From the NCBI RefSeq assembly GCF_004022265.1, contig NZ_SAVB01000023.1:1-64000 (forward strand): a stretch of DNA of 64,000 nucleotides, in the 5' to 3' direction. The stretch's first letter is position 1, and every line of letters starts with the position of its first letter. The notes beneath the pieces were generated by a model, which saw only the letters and a list, made by a program, of their open reading frames with translations, was not told the DNA's origin and searched no databases. The translations under genes and the position numbers were made by a program. Positions 9,572 to 18,394 of the stretch are shown one piece after another. Origin of the DNA: Paenirhodobacter ferrireducens (GTDB taxonomy: Bacteria; Pseudomonadota; Alphaproteobacteria; Rhodobacterales; Rhodobacteraceae).

Positions 9572-10353
9572 ACCGGTTCAAGGCGGTGGTCTTCGACTGG
9601 GCCGGCACGACGATCGACTTCGGCTCCTTCGCGCCGATGGGGGTTTTCATCGAGGCCTTCGCGCGCTTCGGCGTCACGGTGAGTGTGGCGCAGGCGCGCG
9701 GCCCGATGGGCAAGCCGAAATGGGACCATATCCGGGCGATGATGGACCTGCCGGAGATCGCGGTGCAATGGCGTGACATTCACGGCCGGCTGCCCGAAGA
9801 TGCCGATGTCGACAGGGTCTACGAGGTTTTCGTGCCGATGAACGAGGAAGTGGTCGCGCGCTATGCGACATTGGTGCCGGGCTGCCGCGAGGCGGTGGCG
9901 CAGCTGCGCGCGGCGGGGCTGAAGATCGGCTCCACCACCGGCTATGTGCGCTCGATCATGGAGCGGGTGCTGCCGGTGGCGGCGGCGCAGGGCTATGCCC
10001 CCGACTGCCTCGTCTGCGCCGACGATCTGCCCGAGGGGCGGCCCGGCCCGCTTGGCATGTATCGCTGCTTCATCGACCTGCAGGTCTATCCGCCCGCTGC
10101 GGTGGTCAAGGTCGACGACACCGCGCCGGGCATTGCCGAGGGGGTGGCGGCGGGCTGCCTGACGGTGGGGGTGGCGCTTTCGGGCAATGCCGTCGGGCTG
10201 ACGCCCGAGGCGCTTGCCGCCACGTCTGCGGCCGAGCGTGCGCGTCTGCGCGCCGGGGCCACGGCGCTGCTGACCGCGGCGGGCGCCGATCATGTGATCG
10301 ACACGGTGGCGGATCTGCCCGCCCTTCTGGAGCGTCTCGATGCCGAAGCCTGA
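9568..10353 (+). CDS. phnX: Phosphonoacetaldehyde hydrolase (phosphonatase)
   Basis: The 261-residue HAD-family enzyme cleaves the C-P bond of phosphonoacetaldehyde to acetaldehyde and phosphate. The nucleophile Asp10 lies in VVFDWAGTTID, where the family has the same DWAGT segment, and Lys51 in MGKPKWDHIRA matches the Schiff-base lysine of characterised phosphonatases. The later acidic loop is VVKVDDTAPGI. It overlaps phnW by four bases and the next gene by 14 bases, so the three enzymes are translated as a unit. Confidence 0.93.
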   Translation: MNRFKAVVFDWAGTTIDFGSFAPMGVFIEAFARFGVTVSVAQARGPMGKPKWDHIRAMMDLPEIAVQWRDIHGRLPEDADVDRVYEVFVPMNEEVVARYATLVPGCREAVAQLRAAGLKIGSTTGYVRSIMERVLPVAAAQGYAPDCLVCADDLPEGRPGPLGMYRCFIDLQVYPPAAVVKVDDTAPGIAEGVAAGCLTVGVALSGNAVGLTPEALAATSAAERARLRAGATALLTAAGADHVIDTVADLPALLERLDAEA

Positions 10354-11839
10354 GGCCCTGAACCTGCTGCTTGTCACCCTCGATCAGCTGCGCGCCGATG
10401 TTCTGTCGGGCGCGCTGGCGGGGATCGTGCTGACGCCGGCGCTCGACCGGCTGCGGGCCGAGGGGGTGAGCTTTGCCAATTGCTTCACCGCCGCGGTGCC
10501 CTGCGGGCCGTCGCGCGCCTCGTTGCTGACCGGGCTTTACGCCTTCAACCACCGCGGTATCCGTAACGGGGCGCCGGTGGCGCGCCATCACGCCACGCTC
10601 GCGACCGAGCTGCGCCGCCTCGGCCGCGAGCCGCTGCTGTTTGGCTATTGCGACATGGCCGCCGACCCGGCCGAGCGCGACCCGCGCGACCCGGACCTTG
10701 CCACCTACGAGCTGCCCGCCCGCGGCTTTCGCGAAATCGTTGAGATGCGCTTCGAGGCGCCGCTGGCCTGGATCGGGCACCTGCGCCGGCGCGGCTATGA
10801 CCTGCCCGAGCCGCTGCCGGCGCGCTGGTTCGACCTCTATCGCCCGGCGGGCGAGGGGCTGCGCGCCCCCGCCTTCTACCGCGCCGAGGACAGCGACACC
10901 GCCTTTCTGACCGACCGCACGCTCGAGGCGCTCGAGGCGCGGCGCGACGGGGTGTGGAGCGCGCATCTGACCTATATCCGCCCGCACCCGCCGCTGGTCG
11001 CGCCCGCGCCGTGGAACCGGCTCGCCGAGACCGCGCGCATCCCGGCGCCGGTGCCGGCCGGGGGCGCGGCGCATCCGTTTCGCGATGCCTGGTTCTCGGC
11101 GCCGTCGCAACAGGGGCTTTACTGGGGCTTCGATGGCCGTTGCGAGACGCTCGACCCCGCGGCGGTGGCCGATCTGCGCGCCGTCTATCTTGGCCTTGTC
11201 GCCGAGGTCGATGCGCATCTCGGCCGCATTCTCGACTGGCTCGACACGACCGGGCAGGCCGGGCGCACCGTGCTGGTGCTGATGGCCGATCACGGCGAGA
11301 TGCTGGGCGATCAGGGCTATTGGGGCAAGGACAATGTTCTGGCCGCGGCGCATCACGTGCCGCTGGTGATCCGCGCCCCCGGGGTACAGGCCGGGCGGGT
11401 GGTCGCGGATGTGGTCTCGACCGTCGATGTCACGCCGACGCTGCTTGACCTGTTGGGCGGGGTGCCCCCCGCGGTGATGGACGGGGCGCCGCTGACGCCT
11501 TTCCTGCGCGGCGAACGGCCGGATGATTGGCGCGGGGTTGCGCTGACCGAGATCGATCTGGCCGAGCCCGGTCGACCGACCCGCTTCGAGCGAGCTTTCG
11601 GCTTGCCGGAGACCCGCTGTAACGCCGCGATCCTGCGCGATGCGACGCATACGCTCGTGCATTTCAACGGCGGGTTGCCGCCGCTGCTGTTCGACCGTGA
11701 GGCCGACCCGGCCGAGACCCGCGACCTTGCGCAGACGGTCGAGGGCCGCGCCCATGTCGCGCGGCTGCGCGCCGCAATGCTCGATCTGCGGATGGAGCGC
11801 GCCGACCGGCGCCTGACCGGAAGCAGTGCTGCCGGTTGA
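10340..11839 (+). CDS. Formylglycine-type phosphonate monoester hydrolase / sulfatase family
   Basis: The 499-residue alkaline-phosphatase-superfamily enzyme has the maturation motif C-G-P-S-R with Cys55 as the residue to be oxidised to formylglycine, metal ligands in TLDQLRAD (Asp15, Gln16) and in MADHGEMLGDQ near residue 315. The set resembles phosphonate monoester hydrolase (PMH/PehA), which splits phosphonate and phosphate diesters and often sulfate esters. No signal peptide is seen, so it is cytoplasmic. Overlap with phnX suggests it frees 2-aminoethylphosphonate from an imported ester; a choline-sulfatase-like or other sulfatase role cannot be excluded. A formylglycine-generating enzyme must be encoded elsewhere. 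Confidence 0.82.
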   Translation: MPKPEALNLLLVTLDQLRADVLSGALAGIVLTPALDRLRAEGVSFANCFTAAVPCGPSRASLLTGLYAFNHRGIRNGAPVARHHATLATELRRLGREPLLFGYCDMAADPAERDPRDPDLATYELPARGFREIVEMRFEAPLAWIGHLRRRGYDLPEPLPARWFDLYRPAGEGLRAPAFYRAEDSDTAFLTDRTLEALEARRDGVWSAHLTYIRPHPPLVAPAPWNRLAETARIPAPVPAGGAAHPFRDAWFSAPSQQGLYWGFDGRCETLDPAAVADLRAVYLGLVAEVDAHLGRILDWLDTTGQAGRTVLVLMADHGEMLGDQGYWGKDNVLAAAHHVPLVIRAPGVQAGRVVADVVSTVDVTPTLLDLLGGVPPAVMDGAPLTPFLRGERPDDWRGVALTEIDLAEPGRPTRFERAFGLPETRCNAAILRDATHTLVHFNGGLPPLLFDREADPAETRDLAQTVEGRAHVARLRAAMLDLRMERADRRLTGSSAAG

Positions 11840-12157
11840 GCGGCTGCGGCGATTGTCACGATTCTCTGCCGGGCGCCGGGCCGAATCTCTTTTCCCACGG
11901 CCCGCCGGGGCTGCGGACGGGAGATTCTGGCGCTGCCGGGGCAACCCGGGCGAGGGATGTCAACAATCCGTTATCTGAGGCCGGCGTGAGCGGGAAACCG
12001 CGCATCTCTGAAAACGGTTTCGGCCGTTTCCCGCCCGCTTTCCGGCCGGCAGGGCTTCTTGGCTTTGCTTGCGGCCCCCGATCTGGAATTGCTGTGCGCA
12101 CGGTTTCGTCGCGATGCGGCAGGCCGTTCCTGTCGACCGATCTGCGAAGGCGAACTG
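11840..12157. other. Gene-free gap of about 320 bases
   Basis: The gap between the ester hydrolase and the CHAP gene shows no reading frame with family features. It holds an AAACGG-TTTCGG-CCGTTTC inverted repeat near 12016-12031 that could act as a weak terminator for the phosphonate operon, and presumably the promoter of the CHAP gene. Confidence 0.4.
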
Positions 12158-12721
12158 ATGGCTTTGAAGACGCTTGTTGCGACCGCCGTTCTGGGCTGTG
12201 CGATGTTCCTCTCCGGCGGGATGCCGGTGCAGGCGGAATCCCGACACCAGCGGCAGGAAGAACAGGTGGTGCGCGTCGCCTCGGTGGCGCCCGAAGAGCT
12301 GAAGCAGGCCGTTGCGCAATCCTCGGCGATGCAGACCCGGCGGGGCCGGATCTGGTGCGTGCCCTTCGCCCGCGAGGTGAGCGGCATCAACATCCAGGGC
12401 AATGCCAAGACCTGGTGGCAGAAGGCGACGAATCTTTACCCGAAGGGGCAGCGCCCGGTGGTCGGGGCGGTGCTGAACTTCCGCGCCACCCGCGGCATGC
12501 CGATGGGCCATGTCGCGGTCGTCTCGCGCATCGTCTCCGAACGCCGGATTCTCGTCGATCACGCGAACTGGCACCGCAACAAGGTGTCGCTCGACATGGC
12601 GGTGGTGGATGTCTCGCCGGCGAACGACTGGTCGCGCGTGCGGGTGGAAACGCTGCCGAACACGCCGGGCAGCGTCTATCCGACCTACGGTTTCATCTAC
12701 AAGGTCGCGGCGAACGGCTGA
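12158..12721 (+). CDS. Secreted CHAP-domain protein
   Basis: The 187-residue protein begins with a signal peptide (MALKTLVATAVLGCAMFLSGG, cleavage near VQAES). The rest is a CHAP (cysteine, histidine-dependent amidohydrolase/peptidase) domain: the candidate nucleophile Cys is in RGRIWCVPFAREVSG, His in GMPMGHVAVVSRI, and the polar third residue in VDHANW. CHAP proteins cut peptidoglycan peptides, so a periplasmic cell-wall role is likely. The ATG at 12158 is chosen because it starts the signal peptide. The OmpA-like gene follows 127 bases later on the same strand. Confidence 0.85.
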   Translation: MALKTLVATAVLGCAMFLSGGMPVQAESRHQRQEEQVVRVASVAPEELKQAVAQSSAMQTRRGRIWCVPFAREVSGINIQGNAKTWWQKATNLYPKGQRPVVGAVLNFRATRGMPMGHVAVVSRIVSERRILVDHANWHRNKVSLDMAVVDVSPANDWSRVRVETLPNTPGSVYPTYGFIYKVAANG

Positions 12722-12848
12722 GTTTGGCCGATCTCGTGCCGATCACGAGCATTTTTGCCACAGACCAGGCCACGCAGGAACTTTCTTCCGCAAGCATGCT
12801 TATATGACCGGGATCGACGGCTGTGTCCGTCGTGACGGGAGTTGAGAC

Positions 12849-14783
12849 ATGAAGATCCTCAGGATGACCACGGCGTTGGTCGCCGGTCTTTCGATCCTGC
12901 AGCCGACGGTAATCGAGGCGCAGGGCAACGCGGGGTCGAGCTGTGTCGCGGCGCAGATCGCTGACGGCAAGTCCGCGAACGAGGCGCGCAGGATCTGCGC
13001 GGGGCAGGGCGGTGGCGGCGGCAATGCGGTGAAACCGCCGAAACAGCGGAAGAATACGCACGAGCCCTTTGACATGCCGCTGCAGCAGCGCCGCGCGGTT
13101 CCGGCAACGCCCGGGCTGCGCCCGGCGCAACCGGCCAGGCCGCCGAAGACGGCGCAGCCCACGCCGCTGCAGCCGCAGCCGGCAAAGCCGCAGCCGTTGC
13201 AGCCAAAACCTGCGAAGCCGCAGCCCTCGCAAGGTGCGGATGCGGTGTGGCCGAACCGGAATCAGAACCAGAACCAGAACCAGAACCGCGTGCAGCTGCC
13301 GGGCCAGCAAGCCCGCCCCGAGCGCACTCCGGGTCCGACCACGCCGTTTTGGCAAAAGCCTCCGGGAGAGGTGTTGTCGCCGCGCACTCCGCAGCCGGCG
13401 AAGCCACAAGCGGGGGGGCTGCCGCCTGTCGTCGCTCAGCCGTCGGACAATCCGCCGGTGCCACGGCAGCCGAAGCCGGCAAAGCCGCAGCCGGGCGGGC
13501 AGCTTCCGGCACAGATGCAGCCGAAACCCGCCAAACCGAAGCCGGGGGTCCGGCCAGTGCCGGGACAGCAGCCGGGCAATCCGCCCCCGCCGCAGGTCGT
13601 TCCGCTGCTCCCCGGGCAGCAGCAGGCCCGGCCCGGGCTACAGCCGCCGCAGCCGCAGCGCCTGCCGCCGAACCTGCGCGACGCGCTCGATTCGCAAAAC
13701 CGCCGGCCGCCCAGGCCGGTGCCCGTGCTGCCGGTGAAGCCGCCGCGCAACGAGGCACTTTCGGCCGGGATCGACCCGAAGGCGCCGCCGCCCCCCGGCG
13801 TGCGGATCCAGCGCCAGGTCTTCACCCGCGAAAACACCCGTCGGCCGGGGCAGGACTTCCACACCAACCTGTACGGCCAGCCGCGTGCGCATAAGAAGGA
13901 CAGCGGTCTGTCCGACCTCGAGAAGCTCGCCATCCTCGGCCTCGGCGCGCTCGCGGTGGGGGCGCTGCTGAACAACGGCAGCCGGGTCGCGGCGAACTCG
14001 GACGACCGGGTCGTGGTGCGCAACCCCGATGGCAGCTACTCGGTGCTCAAGGACGATGACGTGCTGATGCGCCAGCCCGGCACGACGATGAGCTCGGAGA
14101 GCTATCCTGACGGGTCGCTGCGCACGGTAGCGACGAAGCCCGACGGCACGCAGATCGTCACCCTCTACGACCCGATGCGGCGGATCGTGAAACGGGTGAG
14201 GATCGACCCCGACGGGCGCCGCTATGTGCTGATCGACGATTCGCGCGACCTCGCGCCGGTCGATTACGCGACACTGCCTGCGCCGACGGGCTATTACTCC
14301 TCGAGCAACAACGAGGCGGCGCTGCGCGAGGCGCTCGCGGCGCAGAACCCGGCGAACCGGGCCTTCAGCCTGGCGCAGATCCGCCAGATCGAGCAGGTGC
14401 GGGCGCTTGCCCCCGCGGTGACGGTGCAGAACGTCATCTTCCCCTCGGGCTCGGCGGCGATCGGGCCGGACCAGGCGCCGGCCCTGTCCGAGCTGGGCCG
14501 GACGATGCAGGACATGATCGCGGCGAACCCCGAAGAGGTCTTCCTCGTCGAGGGTCACACCGATGCGGTGGGCGATCCGGCCTATAACCTCGCGCTGAGC
14601 GACCGGCGGGCGGAATCGCTCGCCCTTGCATTGAGCGACTATTACGGCGTGCCGTCGGAAAACATGGTCGTGCAGGGCTATGGCGAGGAAGAGCTGCTGG
14701 TGCCGGCCTCTGGCGCAGAGCCCGCGAACCGCCGCACCGTGGTGCGCCGGATCACCGGGCTGCTCGACGTCGCCCAGGAGTGA
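12849..14783 (+). CDS. OmpA-family protein with long proline-rich region
   Basis: The 644-residue envelope protein has a signal peptide, then a low-complexity region (about residues 57-310) of repeated PAKPQP/QPKPAKP units plus an alternating Gln-Asn run near residue 138, a short hydrophobic segment (LEKLAILGLGALAVGALL, about 358-375), and a C-terminal OmpA-like peptidoglycan-binding domain (NVIFPSGSAAIGPDQ... VEGHTDAVGDPAYN... LSDRRAESL). The proline-rich stretch could span the periplasm. I see no beta-barrel. Repeat number probably varies between strains. Confidence 0.85.
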   Translation: MKILRMTTALVAGLSILQPTVIEAQGNAGSSCVAAQIADGKSANEARRICAGQGGGGGNAVKPPKQRKNTHEPFDMPLQQRRAVPATPGLRPAQPARPPKTAQPTPLQPQPAKPQPLQPKPAKPQPSQGADAVWPNRNQNQNQNQNRVQLPGQQARPERTPGPTTPFWQKPPGEVLSPRTPQPAKPQAGGLPPVVAQPSDNPPVPRQPKPAKPQPGGQLPAQMQPKPAKPKPGVRPVPGQQPGNPPPPQVVPLLPGQQQARPGLQPPQPQRLPPNLRDALDSQNRRPPRPVPVLPVKPPRNEALSAGIDPKAPPPPGVRIQRQVFTRENTRRPGQDFHTNLYGQPRAHKKDSGLSDLEKLAILGLGALAVGALLNNGSRVAANSDDRVVVRNPDGSYSVLKDDDVLMRQPGTTMSSESYPDGSLRTVATKPDGTQIVTLYDPMRRIVKRVRIDPDGRRYVLIDDSRDLAPVDYATLPAPTGYYSSSNNEAALREALAAQNPANRAFSLAQIRQIEQVRALAPAVTVQNVIFPSGSAAIGPDQAPALSELGRTMQDMIAANPEEVFLVEGHTDAVGDPAYNLALSDRRAESLALALSDYYGVPSENMVVQGYGEEELLVPASGAEPANRRTVVRRITGLLDVAQE

Positions 14784-14790
14784 GACGGAA

Positions 14791-14814
14791 AAGGCGGGCC
14801 TTGCGGCCCGCCTT
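14791..14814. terminator. Bidirectional hairpin between OmpA-like gene and sqr
   Basis: AAGGCGGGCC (14791-14800) pairs with GGCCCGCCTT (14805-14814). It lies eight bases after the OmpA-like stop, with flanking A and T bases on both sides, and also faces the end of sqr on the minus strand (14880), so it can serve both convergent genes. Confidence 0.8.
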
Positions 14815-14879
14815 CCTTGCCCGCCTCGGCGGGCCTGCTCCGAACCGGGCCCGAGTGGCCGGCCCGTCTCCTCCGGAGC

Positions 14880-16163
14880 TTACCCTTTTTTCGTCGCCTT
14901 CAGCTTGTCGATGCCGAGCATCTTCATCGCGGCCTTCTCGTAGAAGGTTTCCGAGGTGCCCTTGCGCAGCTTGTGCATGAAATAGCGCTCGAAGCCCTCC
15001 TTCGCCCAGTGCACCCACTTGCCCTGCGCCGACCAGTTCACGTTGCGCGGCGGGATCTGCGGCTGCGCCACGAAGGCGATGCCCTGATCGCCGAAATCGG
15101 CCAGACAGACCGCGTTCCAGGTGCCGACCTCGTCGGGCTCGCTGCCGCGCACGAGATTGCCGATGTTATGCGCGGTGGCGGTGACCATCGACTCGATCAT
15201 GAAGCCCGTTTTCGGCACGCCGACCGGCACCGGGGTCGGGCCGACCGGCGGGATCGCGACGCAGACGCCGACGCCGAAGACGTTGCGGTATTTCGGGTTG
15301 CGCTGATACTTGTCGACGATCACGAAGCCGCGCGGGTTCACCAGCCCCTCGAGCCCGATCAGCGCCGGGATGCCGCGGAAGGCGGGCAGCATCATCGCAT
15401 AGCCGAAGGGCATCTCCTTCACGCCCTTCGAGGAGCCGTCGTCGGCGATCTCCTCGACGGTCATCTTGCCGTCCTCGACCTTCTGCACCTTGCACGAGGT
15501 CATCCACTTGATGTGCTTGTCACGCAGGTTCGATTCCATCAGCCCCTTGGTGTCGCCCACTCCGTCGAGGCCGAGATGGCCGACATAGGGTTCCGAGGTG
15601 ATGAAGGTCATCGGCACCTGGTCGCGGATCTTCATCTTGCGCAGCGCGGTGTCGAGGATGAAGCAGAACTCATAGGCCGGGCCATAGCAGCTCGCGCCCT
15701 GCACCGCGCCGATGATGATCGGCGCGGGATTTTCGCAAAAACGCTCGAAGGCGGTGCGGGCCTTCTCGGCATGATCGACGTGGCAGATCGACTGGGTGAA
15801 GCCCTCGGGGCCGAAGCCCTCGATCTCGTCGAAGGCCAGTTCGGGGCCGGTGGCGATGACGATGTAGTCGTAGGAGATCGAGCGGCCATCCTCGAGTTCG
15901 ACGCGGTTCTCCTCGGGGTGCAGCCGGGCCGCGGCGACGGGGACGAAGTCGATGTCCTTGCGCGCCATCGTCGGCGCCAGGTCGATCGAGATGTCCTTGC
16001 GGTCGCGCCAGCCGACGGCGACCCAGGGGTTCGAGGGCACGAAATGGTATTGCGGGTCTTTGGTGATGACCGTGATCTTGTCTTCCTTGCGGACATTGTC
16101 GCGCAGCTCGTAGGCCATGATGGCGCCGCCAAGCCCGGCTCCGAGAACCACGATATGTGCCAT
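14880..16163 (-). CDS. sqr: Sulfide:quinone reductase
   Basis: The 427-residue membrane-associated flavoprotein oxidises sulfide and passes electrons to ubiquinone. The N-terminal HIVVLGAGLGGAIMAYEL is the FAD dinucleotide fold, and the three cysteines needed for sulfide oxidation in the R. capsulatus enzyme occur at the same numbers: Cys127 (SICHVDH), Cys159 (ASCYGPAYEF) and Cys353 (AVCLADFG). Length also matches. The start is the ATG at 16163, preceded by GAAGAGGA; upstream in-frame starts would run through the promoter. A SqrR-type operator lies 50-65 bases upstream, so induction by sulfide is likely. Confidence 0.96.
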   Translation of the reverse strand: MAHIVVLGAGLGGAIMAYELRDNVRKEDKITVITKDPQYHFVPSNPWVAVGWRDRKDISIDLAPTMARKDIDFVPVAAARLHPEENRVELEDGRSISYDYIVIATGPELAFDEIEGFGPEGFTQSICHVDHAEKARTAFERFCENPAPIIIGAVQGASCYGPAYEFCFILDTALRKMKIRDQVPMTFITSEPYVGHLGLDGVGDTKGLMESNLRDKHIKWMTSCKVQKVEDGKMTVEEIADDGSSKGVKEMPFGYAMMLPAFRGIPALIGLEGLVNPRGFVIVDKYQRNPKYRNVFGVGVCVAIPPVGPTPVPVGVPKTGFMIESMVTATAHNIGNLVRGSEPDEVGTWNAVCLADFGDQGIAFVAQPQIPPRNVNWSAQGKWVHWAKEGFERYFMHKLRKGTSETFYEKAAMKMLGIDKLKATKKG

Positions 16164-16212
16164 TCCTCTTCCCTCTCTCCCTGAAGTGCCGCGACGGTAC
16201 GCGGCAGTATGC

Positions 16213-16228
16213 ATTCACATACCTGAAT
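16213..16228. promoter_or_regulatory. SqrR/BigR-type operator upstream of sqr
   Basis: ATTCACATACCTGAAT is an exact match to the ATTC-N8-GAAT pattern reported for the sulfide-responsive repressor SqrR of R. capsulatus. It sits 50 bases before the sqr start codon, a position suited to blocking the promoter. The regulator gene is not in the window. Confidence 0.8.
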
Positions 16229-16285
16229 GTGACGGAAATCTTCTGTCAAGCGCAATGATGCAGGTCAATTCCCGCGCGGACCAAC

Positions 16286-16314
16286 GAAAAAAGGCGGGCC
16301 CGGGGGCCCGCCTT
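16286..16314 (-). terminator. Terminator of the xdh/purine-transport operon
   Basis: Read on the minus strand, AAGGCGGGCC and GGCCCGCCTT form a stem of ten pairs followed by six T residues, 22 bases after the stop codon of the BMP-type binding protein. It is a classic intrinsic terminator. Confidence 0.88.
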
Positions 16315-16335
16315 CCGTGCAACCGGGGCTGCAGA

Positions 16336-17418
16336 TCACTTCGGCAGTTCGGCCTTGATGCCTTCGACGAAGAAGTTCATCCCGGCGAGGGTGCCGTCGT
16401 CCGGGGTCTCGCCCGCGGCGAGCCAGGCCGAACCGTCCTGCTTGTTCAGCGGGCCGGTGAAGGGGTGATACTCGCCCGAGGCGAGCTTGGATTCGAGCGC
16501 CTCGACCTCGGCCTTCACCTCGGCCGGCACGGCCGAGCTGATCTCGCCGATCTTCACCATGCCGGTGCCGATCCCGCCCCAGGTCGATTCCGAGGTCCAG
16601 CTGCCGTCGAGCATCGCCGCGACGCGCTTCTTGTAATAGGGCTCCCAGTTGTCGATCGTCGAGGTGACGCGCGGCATCGGTGCGAAGGCCGCCATGTCCG
16701 AGGCCTGGCCGAAGGTGATGACGTTGCCGGCTTCCTGGGCCTTGGCCTGCGGTGCGGTCGAGTCGGTGTGCTGCATGATGACGTCGCAGCCCTCGGCGAT
16801 CAGCGCGGCGGCGGCGTCGGCCTCCTTCGCGGGGTCGAACCAGGTGTAGGCCCAGACCACCTTGATCTCGACATCCGGGTTCACCTTCTTGGCGTGGATG
16901 AAGGCCGAGTTGATGCCCTGCACCACTTCCGGGATCGGGAAGGAGCCGATGTAGCCGATCTTGTTGCTCTTCGTCATCCGGCCGGCGATGGTGCCCTGGA
17001 TCGCGCGGCCCTCGTAGAAGCGCGCGTCATAGGTGGCGAGGTTGTCGGCGCGCTTGTAGCCGGTGGCGTGCTCGAACTTCACGTTCGGGAACTTCTTCGC
17101 CACGTTCACGGTGGCATCCATGAAGCCGAAGGAGGTCGCGAAGATCAGCTGGTTGCCCTCGAGGGCGAGCTGGGTCAGGGCGCGCTCGGCGTCCGGACCC
17201 TCGGGCACGTTCTCGACATAGGTGGTGACGATCTTGTCGCCGAATTCCTTCGCGATCGCCTGGCGGGCCTGATCGTGCTGATAGGACCAGCCCATGTCGC
17301 CGATCGGGCCGACATAGATGAAGCCCACTTTCAGCGGATCGGCGGCGCGGGCGGGCAGGCCCGCGGCAGCGGCGACGGCGGTCGCGGCGGTGGTCTGAAG
17401 GAAGGTTCTGCGGTTCAT
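16336..17418 (-). CDS. BMP-family ABC transporter substrate-binding protein
   Basis: The 360-residue protein starts with a Tat-type leader (NRRTFLQTTAATAVAAAAGL) and continues with the BMP/PnrA fold that binds purine nucleosides in characterised members (KVGFIYVGPIGDMGWSYQHD near residue 30, GYIGSFPIPEVVQGINSAF near 165). No lipobox is seen, so it is a free periplasmic protein. It is last in a seven-gene operon led by xanthine dehydrogenase, 43 bases after the second permease. The ligand is probably a purine base or nucleoside, inferred from context. Confidence 0.9.
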   Translation of the reverse strand: MNRRTFLQTTAATAVAAAAGLPARAADPLKVGFIYVGPIGDMGWSYQHDQARQAIAKEFGDKIVTTYVENVPEGPDAERALTQLALEGNQLIFATSFGFMDATVNVAKKFPNVKFEHATGYKRADNLATYDARFYEGRAIQGTIAGRMTKSNKIGYIGSFPIPEVVQGINSAFIHAKKVNPDVEIKVVWAYTWFDPAKEADAAAALIAEGCDVIMQHTDSTAPQAKAQEAGNVITFGQASDMAAFAPMPRVTSTIDNWEPYYKKRVAAMLDGSWTSESTWGGIGTGMVKIGEISSAVPAEVKAEVEALESKLASGEYHPFTGPLNKQDGSAWLAAGETPDDGTLAGMNFFVEGIKAELPK

Positions 17419-17461
17419 GGGAACTCCCCGTGGTTGAGGCCCGAAGGCCCGGATGGCTGCC

Positions 17462-18394
17462 TCAGGTCGAGGCATGGAACGACCGGCCGAGAGCGGCAGG
17501 CGCGGCCTGCACCCCGCGGCGGTGGATGGCGGAGAGGACGACCAGCACGACGATGGTCAGCACATAGGGTGCCATCGACAGCAGGTGCACCGGGATCGCA
17601 TAGCCCGCGGCCTGCAGCTGCAGCTGCAGCGCGGTGATGCCGCCGAAGAGATAGGCGCCGATCAGCACCCGCCCGGCACGCCAGGAGGCGAAGACGACGA
17701 TGGCGAGCGCGATCCAGCCGGCGCCGGCGGTCATCCCCTCGGTCCATTGCGGCACGCGCACGAGGCTGAGATAGGCGCCGCCCATCCCGGCGAGCGCGCC
17801 GCCGAAGGCGAGCGCCATCAGTCGCACCGCAATCACCCGGTAGCCAAGCGCATGCGCCGCCTCGGCATTCTCGCCCACGGCGCGCAGGATCAGCCCGGCG
17901 CGGGTGAACCTGAGAAAGGCCCAGACCGCGACGACGAGGGCGAGCGACAGATAGACCACCCAGTCATGCGAAAAGAGGATGCGGCCAAGCCCCGGGATCT
18001 CGCTCAGCGGGCCGAAGGGCACCTTGCCGGTGGCGGGCGGGCGCACCCCCTCAAAGCCCTTGCCGAAGAGCGCCGACAGGCCAAGCCCGAACATCGTCAG
18101 GGCAAGGCCGGTTGCGGTCTGGTTGGACAGGAACACCTGGGTCAGCACGGCAAAGAGGGTGGCCAGCAGCGCGCCGGCGATGGCGCCGCCCAGAAAGCCC
18201 AGAACCGGGCTGCCGGTGCCGACGGCCGTGGCAAAGCCCGCGACGGCGCCGATGATCATCATTCCCTCGACGCCGAGGTTCAGCACGCCCGATTTCTCGG
18301 CGACGAGCTCGCCCGTTGCCGCCAGCAGCACCGGGGTCGAGGCCGCCATCAGCGTGGCGATCAGCGTGACGATGTCGATGCCGCCGAGGATCAT
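17462..18394 (-). CDS. Nucleoside/purine-type ABC transporter permease 2
   Basis: The 310-residue inner-membrane protein belongs to the BPD_transp_2 group (branched-chain amino acid, ribose and nucleoside importers) with about eight hydrophobic helices and the conserved LNLGVEGMMIIGAV segment near residue 40. The ATG at 18394 overlaps the preceding permease's stop codon (ATGA). An in-frame extension to 18862 exists but is the antisense/overlap shadow of that permease. Confidence 0.92.
   Translation of the reverse strand: MILGGIDIVTLIATLMAASTPVLLAATGELVAEKSGVLNLGVEGMMIIGAVAGFATAVGTGSPVLGFLGGAIAGALLATLFAVLTQVFLSNQTATGLALTMFGLGLSALFGKGFEGVRPPATGKVPFGPLSEIPGLGRILFSHDWVVYLSLALVVAVWAFLRFTRAGLILRAVGENAEAAHALGYRVIAVRLMALAFGGALAGMGGAYLSLVRVPQWTEGMTAGAGWIALAIVVFASWRAGRVLIGAYLFGGITALQLQLQAAGYAIPVHLLSMAPYVLTIVVLVVLSAIHRRGVQAAPAALGRSFHAST

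Noticed and set aside
14817-16184. Plus-strand open frame opposite sqr
   Set aside because: Antisense to sqr, whose cysteines and length match a characterised enzyme exactly.
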